Counted from the stretch's first letter, positions 41,865-51,257 are shown. The stretch: DNA of 64,000 nucleotides from CAXBMB01 sp052078155 (GCA_052078155.1 JBQJBP010000001.1:1426001-1490000), one strand, 5' to 3'. The notes: a model not told the origin generated them from the sequence alone. Made by a program: numbers and translations.

Positions 41865-42971
41865 TCAGGCTTGCCCGGCCTCGCCATCCACCGCCTCTTT
41901 CATCCAGCGCTGCAAAGCCTGAATGGAATGCTCTGAATTGACCCCGCCTTTGGGATCCAGAACCAGAGGGCCGGGCTTGTATCCTTTGCTTCGCAAACCC
42001 CGCTGAACAGACTCCACCAGATGGATGTCCTCTTCCACCGTGGTTTCACGGTCCTGACGGGCCAGTTGGCGGATAGCCTCGGAGTCCTGCCCGCCAATGC
42101 TGTACCAGCCGCGCCAGACCATTACATGATCAGCATCCACGGCCCGCCAATGGTAACTGTTCAGCACATTGCCCGGGTAGACCTGGAAAGATGTCATGGG
42201 CCAAAGGAACCAGGAGGAATACTGACCCGCTGTTGCGTTGGCGCTGAGGTCAATTTCATAACTCATCTTGTCCAGATTCTGGCATTCAGTGGTGTGGCGC
42301 AGACAGTGTCCCTGAGGTTGAATGTCATAGGTTTCGGGCTTGATCACCCCCGTCGCAAAGGTGCGGTGGTTGGTGCGGCAGTGGTAACATTCTGAATAGT
42401 TCTCGACTGAAACCTTCCAGTTGCACTTTTCCGCCACGCTGACCCACTCCAGCGGTTCCAGCTGCTCTATGTGCGGCACAAACGCCAGCAGCTCGTCCCG
42501 CACGCCCGGAAACCAGTCATCAAAAGCGCGGGCGTCAGGGTCCAGATTGACAAACAGAAAACCAAAGAGGTTTTCCAGCTGCACAGATGTCAGACAGATC
42601 TCTTCCGATTTAAAACCGGGAACAGACTCCAGATTGGGCCCATTGCGCAGCTCTCCGGTGAACTCGTAAGCCCAGGAGTGGTAGGGACAGACCAGTGCCC
42701 TTTTGTGTCCGGCACCTGACACCAGTTCGTGGGCCCGATGCTGGCAGACATTGTAAAAGGCCTGAATGCCCCCCTGTTTGTCTCCAATGCAAAAGAGACT
42801 CTGCCCGGCCACTTCAAAGGTGAAATAGTCTCCCGGCTTTTTGATCTGGGAGGCATGCCCGGCGAACTGCCAGGTCCGCGCCAGCAACCCGGCCTGCTCC
42901 ACCCTGAAAACCTCCGGGTCGGTGTAATAGCGGGCGTCCAGAGAGCGCACGATCTCCCTCGCATCACTCAT
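41865..42971 (-). CDS. Rieske [2Fe-2S] ring-hydroxylating-type oxygenase, alpha subunit
   Basis: 368 residues. Rieske domain: NVCQHRAHEL (C-x-H) and LVCPYHSWAYEF (C-x2-H). Catalytic non-haem iron domain: NWKVSVENYSECYHCRTNHR with the two histidines of the facial triad. Family knowledge: related single-component alpha subunits demethylate quaternary amines, for example stachydrine demethylase, carnitine monooxygenase and glycine betaine monooxygenase. Its neighbours (a dimethylglycine-dehydrogenase-like flavoprotein and an epimerase) favour a betaine substrate. No ferredoxin reductase gene is nearby, so electrons must come from a distant partner. The start overlaps the RpiR gene stop by 4 bp. 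Confidence 0.88.
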   Translation of the reverse strand: MSDAREIVRSLDARYYTDPEVFRVEQAGLLARTWQFAGHASQIKKPGDYFTFEVAGQSLFCIGDKQGGIQAFYNVCQHRAHELVSGAGHKRALVCPYHSWAYEFTGELRNGPNLESVPGFKSEEICLTSVQLENLFGFLFVNLDPDARAFDDWFPGVRDELLAFVPHIEQLEPLEWVSVAEKCNWKVSVENYSECYHCRTNHRTFATGVIKPETYDIQPQGHCLRHTTECQNLDKMSYEIDLSANATAGQYSSWFLWPMTSFQVYPGNVLNSYHWRAVDADHVMVWRGWYSIGGQDSEAIRQLARQDRETTVEEDIHLVESVQRGLRSKGYKPGPLVLDPKGGVNSEHSIQALQRWMKEAVDGEAGQA

Positions 42972-43885
42972 TTTCCACTCTCCCCTTCCTCATGGTAGAT
43001 GCCCAGCGCGTGGCGACGCTGATGAAAGCGGTCAATGCTGGCGATGACATCGGGACTGGCATCGGCGATCACAAAGGCCATCAGCGTTTCCAGAAAGGCG
43101 ATGGTTGCCACGGTCGACGGAAAGAACTGCGGCGTGTCCGATGAAACCGTGAACCCAAAGTCACTGCCGGTAACCAGCGGCGACGCCGGGCTGTCGGAAA
43201 GGCCAATGATCTTGACCCCCTGGTCCCGGGCAACACGCACAGCCTCCAGAACTTCCGTCCGATAGGGCTTGAAGGTCATGGCAATCAGCACATCTGCCTC
43301 CCCGGCCCGGGACAGATCGTCGATGGCCGTGCTGCCGCTCTTGGGAATGGCTTCAACCGTATCCAGTGCCATGTCCGCCAGATAGGCAAAGCTCTGTGCC
43401 AGGGCATTGTTCACCCCAACCCCCAGCACATAGGTTCGCCTGGCGGCCACCACCGCGTCGGCAGCGGCCTGCATCTTGTCGGCATCCGTACCGCCAAAGG
43501 TGCTTTCAATGTTGGCGATGGCACTGGACGCCATGTCCGCATAAAGCCCGGCCAGTTTACCGCCCTTGGACAGGGACTGGAGCCAGCGCGCCCGGTCCGG
43601 GAAGGTCACCCGCCCCTGCCGGATTTCTTCGCGGAAGGGTTCGCGAAAATCATCATAGCCTTCAAAGCCCACTGATCGTGCCATCCGCATGAAGGTGTTG
43701 GGCTTGACCTGGGCTGCCTGAGCGATCTCCCGGATCGAGCTGACGCCCACATCATTGGGATTCTCCAGCACATAGGTCGCGGCCTTGCGCAGCTCCGGTG
43801 TCATCTCCGGCAGGTGGGCCGCCAGTTCATCCAGCATCAGGGAAGGAGCCGAATCTGTTTGCAATGGTACATTTGAACTTTTCAT
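42968..43885 (-). CDS. RpiR/MurR-family transcriptional regulator
   Basis: 305 residues. N-terminal HTH_6 (MTPELRKAATYVLENPNDVG, SSIREIAQAAQVKPNTFMRM, ARSVGFEGYDDFREPF) and a C-terminal SIS sugar-isomerase-like domain (RRTYVLGVGVNNALAQSFAY, ADVLIAMTFKPYRTEVLEAV, VKIIGLSDSPASPLVTGSDF). Although the SIS domain usually binds phosphosugars, members also control amino acid and betaine genes. It is divergent from the flavoprotein operon and coupled to the Rieske gene, so it is the obvious local regulator. The inverted repeat at its 5' end is a likely operator. Confidence 0.93.
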   Translation of the reverse strand: MKSSNVPLQTDSAPSLMLDELAAHLPEMTPELRKAATYVLENPNDVGVSSIREIAQAAQVKPNTFMRMARSVGFEGYDDFREPFREEIRQGRVTFPDRARWLQSLSKGGKLAGLYADMASSAIANIESTFGGTDADKMQAAADAVVAARRTYVLGVGVNNALAQSFAYLADMALDTVEAIPKSGSTAIDDLSRAGEADVLIAMTFKPYRTEVLEAVRVARDQGVKIIGLSDSPASPLVTGSDFGFTVSSDTPQFFPSTVATIAFLETLMAFVIADASPDVIASIDRFHQRRHALGIYHEEGESGK

Positions 43886-43909
43886 GATTGACAGTAGTAC
43901 AAACGTACC
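43866..43909. promoter_or_regulatory. Inverted-repeat operator between rpiR-type gene and the flavoprotein operon
   Basis: GGTACATTTG (43866-43875) and CAAACGTACC (43900-43909) are inverted copies with one mismatch; the second copy also holds a small palindrome (GTACAAACGTAC). It covers the start codon of the regulator gene (43885) and lies about 50 bp before the GTG at 43961, well placed for control of both directions. Confidence 0.6.
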
Positions 43910-43960
43910 ATATTGGGGTCAACAGACTTTTCACACGATCAGCCAAAAGGGGTGCGTCCG

Positions 43961-46474
43961 GTGGCGTCCAAAGATACTGACAAAGTTCCCTCCACCGCCC
44001 GGGTGGTCATCGTTGGCGGCGGGGTTATGGGCTGCGGCCTTGCCTATCATCTGGCCCATGAAGGCTGGCGGGATGTTGTGTTGCTGGAGAAGGCGGAACT
44101 GACATCCGGCTCGACCTGGCATGCGGCGGGCCAGATCACGCACTCAACTTCCAGCTATGGCTTGGGAAAGATGGTCGATTACAACATCGGCCTCTACTCC
44201 GGCGCGCTGGAAAAAGAAACAGGCCAGTCCGTCACCTGGCACGGCTGCGGGTCCTTTCGACTGGCTTACAGCGACGATGAAATGGACTGGCTGCGCCATA
44301 CCCTGAGTGTGGGGCGGGCGCTTGGCTTCAACATCGATCTGGTCGGGCCAGAACAGATTCAGGCCCTCCACCCCTTTTACAATCTGGACGGTGTTCAGGG
44401 GGCCCTGCATACGCCTGATGACGGCCATGTTGACCCCTCCGGCGTTACCCAGGCTTTGGCAACGGGTGCCCGGCAACTGGGCGCCAGGATCATCCGTCGC
44501 TGCCGCGCCACCAACATCCAGCAACAGGCCAGCGGAGAGTGGCTGGTCTCCACAGAGCGGGGGGACATCCTCTGCGAACATGTAGTCAATGCGGGCGGTA
44601 CCTACGCCCGCCAGATGGGGGAATGGAGTGGCCTGCAACTGCCTATGACCTCCATGACCCATCACTACTTCGTCACGGATACCGTGCCGGAGTTCCGCGA
44701 CTTAGCCCAGGAACTGCCGGTGATCCGTGATGACAGGCTGGTCTCCGGCTACATCCGCATGGAACAGAAATCCGGTCTGATCGGCATCTACGAGAAGGAA
44801 AATCCAAACAGCGTCTGGGAGGACCATTGCCCCTGGGAAGCTGAAAATGAGCTCTTTGCCCCGGACTATGACCGGGTCATGCCCTGGCTGGAAAACGCAC
44901 TGGAACGCATGCCGATCTTCGCCGAACTGGGTATCAAACGGGAGGTTCATGGCGCCATTTCCCATCCGCCCGATGGCAATCCCCTGATCGGCCCGGCCCC
45001 GGGTGCCAAAAACTACTGGTGCTGTTGCGGCACCCAGATCGGACTGGGCTGGGGACCTGGGCTGACCCGTGAACTGGCCCGCTGGATGGTCCATGGGGCC
45101 GCCGACATTTCCATGCGGGAGTATGATCCCAGACGGTTTGGGGCCTATGCCGACAAAGACTGGCAGATCATCAAAGCCAAGGAAGATTACTGCCTGCGCC
45201 ACGAGATCCCCTTTCCTCATTTCAACAGACTGGCCGGACGCCCGGTCAAACCCAGCCCGTTTTATGACCGACTGAAAGAAAAAGGCGCGGTCTATGAGGA
45301 GGTGTATGGCCACGAGCGGCCCCGATGGTTTGCCAAAGACGGCGTCGCCCAGAAGGACCACTACTCCTTCCGGCGCACAGCAGTGCATGACCTGGTAAAC
45401 GCCGAAGTTCAGGCCGTCCGCCAGCGGGTTGGCATCATGGACATCACAGCCTTTACCAAGGTTGAAGTTTCCGGCCCTGATGCCGAGGCATATCTGGACT
45501 CGCTGATTGCCAATCGCCTGCCCCGCAAAACCGGCGGCATCATCCTGACCCACCTGCTCAACCGCCGGGGGCGCATTGAGATTGAGGTGACGGTGGTGCG
45601 GCTGGGACCAGATCGCTTCTATCTGGTCTGCGCCGCCTTCTTCGAACAGCGCCTGCTCGATCATCTGCGGCACAACCGACACCCCGAAGACCTGACAGTA
45701 AGGCTCTTGTCCGACGACTGGGCTGCGCTCACCCTGCAAGGACCTCTGTCCCGGCAGGTGCTGGCCAGCGAAAGCCCGGCAGACCTGTCCAACCAGGGAT
45801 TTCCCTGGCTGACAGCTCAGGAGATCAGCATCGCGGGGCAGACAGTCTGGGCGTTTCGCCTTTCCTATGCCGGAGAGTTGGGCTGGGAAATTCATGGCCC
45901 CAGAGAGTCCATGCTGACAGTCTATGATGCGCTCTGGGCTGCAGGTCAGGGTCACGGAATAGCCGACTACGGCTCCTTCGCCATGAACGTCCTGCGCATG
46001 GAAAAGATGTTCAAGGGTGCGGGAGAACTGACCAACGAAGTCACGTTGCGCGAAGCCGACGTTCTGCGCTTTGTCAAACTGGACAAAGGCGAGTTTCTGG
46101 GCAAAGAAGCCACTCTGGCCAGCCTGGATAGCCCCCTGCCCTGGATTTGCAGCTATCTGGCCATCGATCCCGATGGTCTGGAAGACGGCCATGGCGGGGA
46201 AGCTGTGCTCCAAGAGGGGCAGGTGGTGGGCGCAACGGCTTCGGTCGCTTACAGCCCCACCGTCGACAAGATTCTGGCCTTTGCCTACCTGAAACCCGAA
46301 GCCGCGAAAGCCGGCACAAGGCTGGAGGTTATCATCGCCGGAAAGCCCTGGTCCGCAGAAGTGCTGGCTGAGGCGGTTTACGACCCGCAAAGCCTGAAGC
46401 CACGGGTTGACCAGAAGGAACGCAAAGCGCCTGAAGAGTTGACAGCCCCGGCCCTGCAGGGAGTGCCTCAGTAA
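43961..46474 (+). CDS. Dimethylglycine/sarcosine dehydrogenase-like flavoprotein with GcvT domain
   Basis: Start taken as GTG 43961 (MASKDTDKVPSTARVVIVGG) with AAGGGG 8 bases upstream; the frame opens at TTG 43913. 837 residues. N-terminal FAD (DAO-type) domain: VVIVGGGVMGCGLAYHLAHE and STWHAAGQITHS, whose His is the covalent FAD site in dimethylglycine dehydrogenase. FAO middle segment, then a GcvT-like folate domain (VGIMDITAFTKVEVSGPDAE, LAGELGW-type FRLSYAGELGWEIHGPRES, FLGKEATLA). Such enzymes remove N-methyl groups and pass the carbon to tetrahydrofolate. It overlaps the next gene by one base (TAATG). Confidence 0.92.
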   Translation: MASKDTDKVPSTARVVIVGGGVMGCGLAYHLAHEGWRDVVLLEKAELTSGSTWHAAGQITHSTSSYGLGKMVDYNIGLYSGALEKETGQSVTWHGCGSFRLAYSDDEMDWLRHTLSVGRALGFNIDLVGPEQIQALHPFYNLDGVQGALHTPDDGHVDPSGVTQALATGARQLGARIIRRCRATNIQQQASGEWLVSTERGDILCEHVVNAGGTYARQMGEWSGLQLPMTSMTHHYFVTDTVPEFRDLAQELPVIRDDRLVSGYIRMEQKSGLIGIYEKENPNSVWEDHCPWEAENELFAPDYDRVMPWLENALERMPIFAELGIKREVHGAISHPPDGNPLIGPAPGAKNYWCCCGTQIGLGWGPGLTRELARWMVHGAADISMREYDPRRFGAYADKDWQIIKAKEDYCLRHEIPFPHFNRLAGRPVKPSPFYDRLKEKGAVYEEVYGHERPRWFAKDGVAQKDHYSFRRTAVHDLVNAEVQAVRQRVGIMDITAFTKVEVSGPDAEAYLDSLIANRLPRKTGGIILTHLLNRRGRIEIEVTVVRLGPDRFYLVCAAFFEQRLLDHLRHNRHPEDLTVRLLSDDWAALTLQGPLSRQVLASESPADLSNQGFPWLTAQEISIAGQTVWAFRLSYAGELGWEIHGPRESMLTVYDALWAAGQGHGIADYGSFAMNVLRMEKMFKGAGELTNEVTLREADVLRFVKLDKGEFLGKEATLASLDSPLPWICSYLAIDPDGLEDGHGGEAVLQEGQVVGATASVAYSPTVDKILAFAYLKPEAAKAGTRLEVIIAGKPWSAEVLAEAVYDPQSLKPRVDQKERKAPEELTAPALQGVPQ

Positions 46475-47577
46475 TGAAACTCACCCGTGTAAGCCTTTGG
46501 TATTTGCCGCTGACCAGCCACAGGCCCTACTACATGTCCGACGGCAAGACCTGTGAGTCTGTGGAAACGGCCGTGATCCGGCTGGACTGTGACAACGGCC
46601 TGTCTGGCTGGGGGGAGGTCTGCCCAATCCCCCACTATTTGCCTGCCTATGCCAGAGGTGTTGGACCGGCACTGGAGGAGCTGGCACCGGTTCTGCTGGG
46701 TGCAGACCCTGTGGGCCCGGAAGCCCTGATGGACAGTCTGGACGCCTATTTACCAGGCCACCCTTACGCAAAATCTGCCATCGACACAGCGCTTTGGGAC
46801 CTGACTGGCCAGGTTGCCGGCTTGCCACTCTCAGCTCTGTTGGGCGGGCAACGCTGTGCTGAATTACCGCTTTATCATTCGCTGACCTGTGTCGCGCCGG
46901 AGGAAATGGCCCGGCAGGCCCGCGAGGCCCATCAAAGCGGCATAACCCAGTTTCAGGTCAAACTGGGCGCGGATCAGGACTGGCAGGCCGATGTGGCCCG
47001 GTTGCGCAAAGTCCGCGAAGCCGTCGGTCCCGGCCCCCTTGTCTATGGGGACTGGAACTGCGGGGCGAGCCAGCTGGACGCCACCCGCGTTGGCCGCTCT
47101 CTGGCAGACAGGGACATCATGCTCGAACAGCCCTGCGCCACGCTGGAGCAATGCGCCGCCGTTCGTCAGGCCACTGGTTTGCCCATGAAAATCGATGAAT
47201 CAGCCCATGACACCGCTTCATTGCTAAAGGCCCACAGCTTGGGATGTTTGGATGCCGTCGCCATCAAACTCTCGAAGTTCGGTGGTCTGAGCGCCAGTCG
47301 CCGGGCCAGAGACCTCTGTGTGTACCTGGGTGCCAGGATGTGCATTGAAGATACCTGGGGATCCGACATTACCACCGCAGCGCTGTTGCACCTGGGTGCA
47401 GCCACCGCCCCCAAAGCCCTGATGAACGTCTGTGACCTGTCCGGCTATGTGGAGCCGCGCCTAGCCCCGTCCGGTCCCAGCCGGAACAAGGGCCACATCT
47501 CACCACCCAGTTTGCCCGGTCTTGGACTGCAGCCGGACCCGGACCAGTTGGGCAGCCCGGCTCTCATTCTCGACTAA
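46474..47577 (+). CDS. Enolase-superfamily epimerase, possibly hydroxyproline-betaine 2-epimerase
   Basis: 367 residues. Mandelate-racemase/muconate-lactonizing fold: capping domain (NGLSGWGEVCPIPHYLPAY, YAKSAIDTALWDLTGQVAGL) and barrel with general base K (FQVKLGADQD), metal ligands D (YGDWNC), E (MLEQPCATLEQ), D (KIDESAHD), and second Lys (AIKLSKFGGLSA), then CIEDTWGSDI. The YAK.AID, LEQPC.TLE and GHI..PxxPGLG phrases resemble characterised 4-hydroxyproline betaine 2-epimerase. Two Lys bases on opposite faces fit an epimerase/racemase. Exact substrate is inferred from the betaine-type neighbours. Confidence 0.82.
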   Translation: MKLTRVSLWYLPLTSHRPYYMSDGKTCESVETAVIRLDCDNGLSGWGEVCPIPHYLPAYARGVGPALEELAPVLLGADPVGPEALMDSLDAYLPGHPYAKSAIDTALWDLTGQVAGLPLSALLGGQRCAELPLYHSLTCVAPEEMARQAREAHQSGITQFQVKLGADQDWQADVARLRKVREAVGPGPLVYGDWNCGASQLDATRVGRSLADRDIMLEQPCATLEQCAAVRQATGLPMKIDESAHDTASLLKAHSLGCLDAVAIKLSKFGGLSASRRARDLCVYLGARMCIEDTWGSDITTAALLHLGAATAPKALMNVCDLSGYVEPRLAPSGPSRNKGHISPPSLPGLGLQPDPDQLGSPALILD

Positions 47578-47710
47578 ACTCGAGCGCCGACTTTCTTTGT
47601 CGATAACTTTGTCGTTGCGAAGACAGCAGCCTCTTCAAAGGCCTCGCTAAACTGCTGTCGCCGGAAACCGCTAGCTCCCAGAAGCCTCAAACCCCAAGGA
47701 TCTCCCGACC

Positions 47711-48979
47711 ATGACCCAGCAGGACCTCATCGACCGCGCTCAAAAAGTTCTACCCGCCGGTGGGTTTGGCAACTTTGATCCGGGCATCATCATTCGCGAA
47801 GGCAAAGGCTCACGCGTCTGGGATGAGAATGGCCGGGAGTACATTGACTATCTGATCGGGTCCGGCCCCATGCTGCTGGGTCACGGCCATCCGGAGGTGC
47901 TGGAAGTTGTCGAAGAACAGTTGAGCAAAGGCATGACCTTCTTTGCCAACAATGCCCGTGGCATCGAACTGGCCGAGGAAATCTGCAGTTCTGTCGCCTG
48001 CGCGGAGCAGGTCCGCTACGTCACGTCAGGCGGGGAAGCGGACATGTATGCCATGCGGCTGGCCCGCGCCTTTACCGGGCGCAGCAAGATCATGAAGTTT
48101 GAAGGCGGCTATCATGGCATGTCCGCCGAAGCGCAGATGAGCCTCGCCCCGCAAAAACTGGTCAACTACCCCATGGCTGTTCCCGATTCTGCCGGAATCC
48201 CCGAGGCCGTCCGCGACGGCATGCTGATTGCGCCCTTCAACGATCTGGAATTTGCCCGCTCCCTGATGGCAGAGCATGCCGGGGACATCGCTGCCCTGAT
48301 CGTGGAACCCCTGCAGCGGATCATTCCCCCGGCTCCCGGCTTTCTGGAAGCGCTGCGTGAAGAATGCAGCAAACACGGCATCGTTCTGATCTTTGATGAA
48401 ATCGTCACCGGATACCGCCTGGCCTACGGCGGCGCCCAGGAACTGTATGGCGTGGTACCGGATCTCTGCACATTGGGAAAAATCGTCGGAGGCGGCTTTC
48501 CGCTGGCTGCTGTTGCCGGACGGGCCGATATCATGGCGCATTTTGACAAAAGCAAAGTGGGTGACGAGGGCTTCCTGATGCAGCTGGGTACGCTCAGCGG
48601 CAATCCGGTGGCTGCGGTCGCCGGACTGAAGACCATGGAGATACTCAAACGCCCCGGGTCATATGAGCGCCTGCGCGCTTTGGGGTCTGCGTTGCAGGAT
48701 GCCCTGACAGAACAGCTGAACAAAGCCGGGGAAGCGCATCAGATCATCGGGGACCCCACTCTCTTTGACGTGGTCTTTACAGACAGTCCCATTGCCAACT
48801 ATCGGGACGTGTTGAAAGGCAACACCGCCAAATCTGCCGCCTTCAACAAAATCCTGAGGGAACAGGGCATCTTCAAAGCGCCCGGCAAGGTCTATCCCAG
48901 CCTGGCCCTAACCAATGACGACATCTCTCAGACCATTGATGCCATTACCTACGCCGCCGCCCACATGAACGACGCCTGA
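47711..48979 (+). CDS. Class III PLP aminotransferase, glutamate-1-semialdehyde-mutase-like
   Basis: 422 residues. GSA-aminomutase-like aminotransferase: VLPAGGFGNFDPGIIIREGK, IDYLIGSGPMLLGHGHPEV, TSGGEADMYAMRLARAFTGR, FEGGYHGMSAEAQM, ILIFDEI-type VLIFDEIVTGYRLAYGG, and the PLP lysine in LCTLGKIVGGGFPLAAVAGR. It lacks the hemL context and starts 133 bp after the epimerase on the same strand, so it more likely acts in the same catabolic pathway than in haem synthesis. The usual GTGKT-type substrate loop is not obvious. Amino donor and acceptor are unknown. Confidence 0.88.
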   Translation: MTQQDLIDRAQKVLPAGGFGNFDPGIIIREGKGSRVWDENGREYIDYLIGSGPMLLGHGHPEVLEVVEEQLSKGMTFFANNARGIELAEEICSSVACAEQVRYVTSGGEADMYAMRLARAFTGRSKIMKFEGGYHGMSAEAQMSLAPQKLVNYPMAVPDSAGIPEAVRDGMLIAPFNDLEFARSLMAEHAGDIAALIVEPLQRIIPPAPGFLEALREECSKHGIVLIFDEIVTGYRLAYGGAQELYGVVPDLCTLGKIVGGGFPLAAVAGRADIMAHFDKSKVGDEGFLMQLGTLSGNPVAAVAGLKTMEILKRPGSYERLRALGSALQDALTEQLNKAGEAHQIIGDPTLFDVVFTDSPIANYRDVLKGNTAKSAAFNKILREQGIFKAPGKVYPSLALTNDDISQTIDAITYAAAHMNDA

Positions 48980-49350
48980 GTGCCACCTACTGCCTAAGAC
49001 AGAAGAGCAACCTGAAGACCTGCCCCAAGAGCTACAGGCAACTGTGGCTTCGCAAGCAAAGGGCAGGCAGTCTGGCCAGCGTGACCCAACAGAAACTCAG
49101 GCTGCGATGGGGATCTGTCTCCAAAACTGCGTGTTAAGCCAAGGCCAAGGCCAACCCCAAGCCTGCCAAGCCATTGAAACTGTTTAAGTCACGCTCATCT
49201 TCTCATTGCTGAAAGCCCCTGAGCAACCAATCTGGTTCCAAATAGCTTTCGATAACTATGGATTTGTTCCTCTCCCTCATCAATAATTGAGCGTCAGAAG
49301 ACAAACGATCCCGCCCCGACGTGGATCGTTCTTCATAGCAGGAGCAAGCC
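48980..49350 (+). other. Noncoding region before the solute-binding protein gene
   Basis: 371 bp. Its first part is a C/A-rich stretch with short AAGGCCAAGGCC-type repetition near 49139. AACGATCC/GGATCGTT (49304-49311 and 49323-49330) is an 8-bp inverted repeat just before the downstream ribosome site; it could be an operator or a weak hairpin. No gene seen. Confidence 0.4.
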
Positions 49351-50160
49351 TTGTTGACGCGAGCACCACGGGTAATCAAAAGCCGCAAATCTGGCCTCAT
49401 CTGGCTCTTCCTGAGTGTGCTTGTGCTTCTGTTTCCAATGGCTGCGATTGCCCAGGAGACCATTCGCCTGACCAACGGTGAATGGAAGCCCTATCAATCG
49501 GAGGAATTGCCCAACTACGGCCCCTACTCCGAGGTAGCACAGCAGGCTTTTGCCAAGGTTGGCATCGATGTGGAGTTTGGGTTCTTTCCCTGGAACCGGG
49601 CCATGCGGTTGGTCAAGACAGGCCGCTGGGATGGCACTTTTTTCTGGGTGGCCACACCGGAAAGGCGGGAGAATTTTCTGCTCAGCAACCCGGTAATCGT
49701 CTTGAACGAGGTCATCTACTATTCAAAAAACCGCCCGATAACAGCAAACAAACTTGCAGACTTTTCCGGCCTGACCATGGGGCGAATTCACTCCAGTGCC
49801 TTTGGCGGACAGTTTGATGGTTTGATTCGCAGTGGCGAGCTGTCCGTCATCACCGTGCCGACCAATGAAACGCTGTTTAAAATGCTCGCGTCCGGTCGGG
49901 TTGATTTTGTTCCGGAACTGATCAACAGCGGTTACGACGCCATCAATGCTCTGCCCTCAGGCATCGACAAAACCCAGTTCTCGCACCTGGATGATTTTCA
50001 GTACGCCTGGGTTTCTCACCTGCTGATCTCTAAAGAGATCGAAAAAGGCCCTTACTACATCAAGAAGTTCAACCGCGGCCTGGCTTTGCTGCAACAAGAA
50101 GGCACGCTCGCCCGCCTGCTGGATCCGGTGCTCAAGCCCACCGGGCCCTACAGCAACTAG
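49351..50160 (+). CDS. Periplasmic solute-binding protein, SBP_bac_3 type
   Basis: 269 residues, TTG start with GGAG 7-10 bases upstream. Signal peptide (KSRKSGLIWLFLSVLVLLFP, MAAIAQET). The mature part fits the short, amino-acid-type receptors (family 3): RLTNGEWKPYQSEELPNYGP, FGFFPWNRAMRLVKTGRWDG, FLLSNPVIVLNEVIYYSKNR, GRIHSSAFGGQFDGLI. The phrase NGEWKPY...GPYSEVAQQAF is shared with stand-alone receptors not coupled to an ABC permease; none is adjacent. It may feed a distant transporter or serve as a sensor protein. Confidence 0.85.
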   Translation: MLTRAPRVIKSRKSGLIWLFLSVLVLLFPMAAIAQETIRLTNGEWKPYQSEELPNYGPYSEVAQQAFAKVGIDVEFGFFPWNRAMRLVKTGRWDGTFFWVATPERRENFLLSNPVIVLNEVIYYSKNRPITANKLADFSGLTMGRIHSSAFGGQFDGLIRSGELSVITVPTNETLFKMLASGRVDFVPELINSGYDAINALPSGIDKTQFSHLDDFQYAWVSHLLISKEIEKGPYYIKKFNRGLALLQQEGTLARLLDPVLKPTGPYSN

Positions 50161-50174
50161 CTTCAGCTTCCCCT

Positions 50175-51257
50175 TTAGTTGCCCCGTCCCAAACGATCAA
50201 AGACGGCTGCAGTTTCTGCAACCAGCGCCGCCAGCAGCTCGGCAGCCGGGAGTTCCCGGTTGAGGGCTGCAGACTGGCCCATCAGATGAAAACTGAAGTC
50301 AACGGATCCCTGCTTTGTCGCTTCTTTCCGTAAAGGACCACTGAGGTCATACATGGCCGGAAAATCAGGCAGGCGCTGCCGGGTCTGATCCAGATCATCA
50401 GCCAGGCGTGATCGGACGGCCCGGGCCGCACGCCCGGAATAGACATTGGTGACCATGGTATCGGGAGCTGTCCCCTGACGAAAAATCTCCCGCCGGGCGT
50501 CATCCGTCCCTGCTTCGGGGCAAGAGAGGAACGCCGTGCCCATCTGCACCCCACTGGCCCCCAGGGCGAAAGCCGCAGCAATGCCGCGACCATCGGCAAT
50601 GCCGCCGGCGGCAATGACCGGCAGATCAACAGCCGAGGCGATCTGCGGCACCAGCGACAGCCCGCCGACACCTTCTTCCGGTCCGGTGGGTTTATGGGAC
50701 CCTCTGTGCCCGCCTGCCTCCCAACCCTGGGCAATGATGGCATCGATCCCGCGCGCCTCCAGATATCTGGCTTCTGCCACGGTGGTGGCTGAACAGATCA
50801 GGACGATGCCAGCGGCCTTCAATTCGCTGATCACCTCGGGCTCCGGCAACCCAAAGTGAAACGAAACAAGCGGAGGCCGGGCCTTCAGCACAGCCGAGAG
50901 TTTGTCTGCATCAAACCCAGGCCCCAGTTCGGGCAAGTCTGCTGTTGGCGGCTCCAACCCCAGTTCCTGATAATAGGGAGCCAGCCGCGCCAGGGTGTCC
51001 GACAAAACTGCCGGATCCTGACGCGGAGCTTCATGGGCAAAAAAATTCAGGTTAAAGGCTCTGTTTGTGCCACTGCGCATCTGCCCGGCCACATCAGAGA
51101 TTTCTTCCGGAGTCATCTCTCCACAGCCCAACGACCCCACACCCCCTGCATTGCTGACAGCAGAAGCCAGCTGCGGCGTCGCCGACCCGGCCATGGGAGC
51201 CTGAATGATGGGATGTTCGATCTTCAGCAGGTCACATAAACGCCGACAGGGCCACAT
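50175..51257 (-). CDS. Nitronate monooxygenase (2-nitropropane dioxygenase family)
   Basis: 360 residues, ATG 51257 with GAAGGAGG upstream. FMN-binding TIM barrel: IEHPIIQAPMAGSATPQLAS, VSNAGGVGSLGCGEMTPEEI, then the catalytic-His region IDAIIAQGWEAGGHRGSHKP, and phosphate-binding VIAAGGIADGRGIAAAFALG, ASGVQMGTAFLSCPEAG. Class I-type layout. It oxidises alkyl nitronates such as propionate-3-nitronate to keto acids, usually a detoxification role. It is convergent with the solute-binding gene, with 14 bp between stops. Confidence 0.93.
   Translation of the reverse strand: MWPCRRLCDLLKIEHPIIQAPMAGSATPQLASAVSNAGGVGSLGCGEMTPEEISDVAGQMRSGTNRAFNLNFFAHEAPRQDPAVLSDTLARLAPYYQELGLEPPTADLPELGPGFDADKLSAVLKARPPLVSFHFGLPEPEVISELKAAGIVLICSATTVAEARYLEARGIDAIIAQGWEAGGHRGSHKPTGPEEGVGGLSLVPQIASAVDLPVIAAGGIADGRGIAAAFALGASGVQMGTAFLSCPEAGTDDARREIFRQGTAPDTMVTNVYSGRAARAVRSRLADDLDQTRQRLPDFPAMYDLSGPLRKEATKQGSVDFSFHLMGQSAALNRELPAAELLAALVAETAAVFDRLGRGN

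Noticed and set aside
44702..46390. Minus-strand 562-codon open frame opposite the flavoprotein
   Set aside because: Antisense shadow of a well-supported dimethylglycine-dehydrogenase-like gene; no start signal or family motif.
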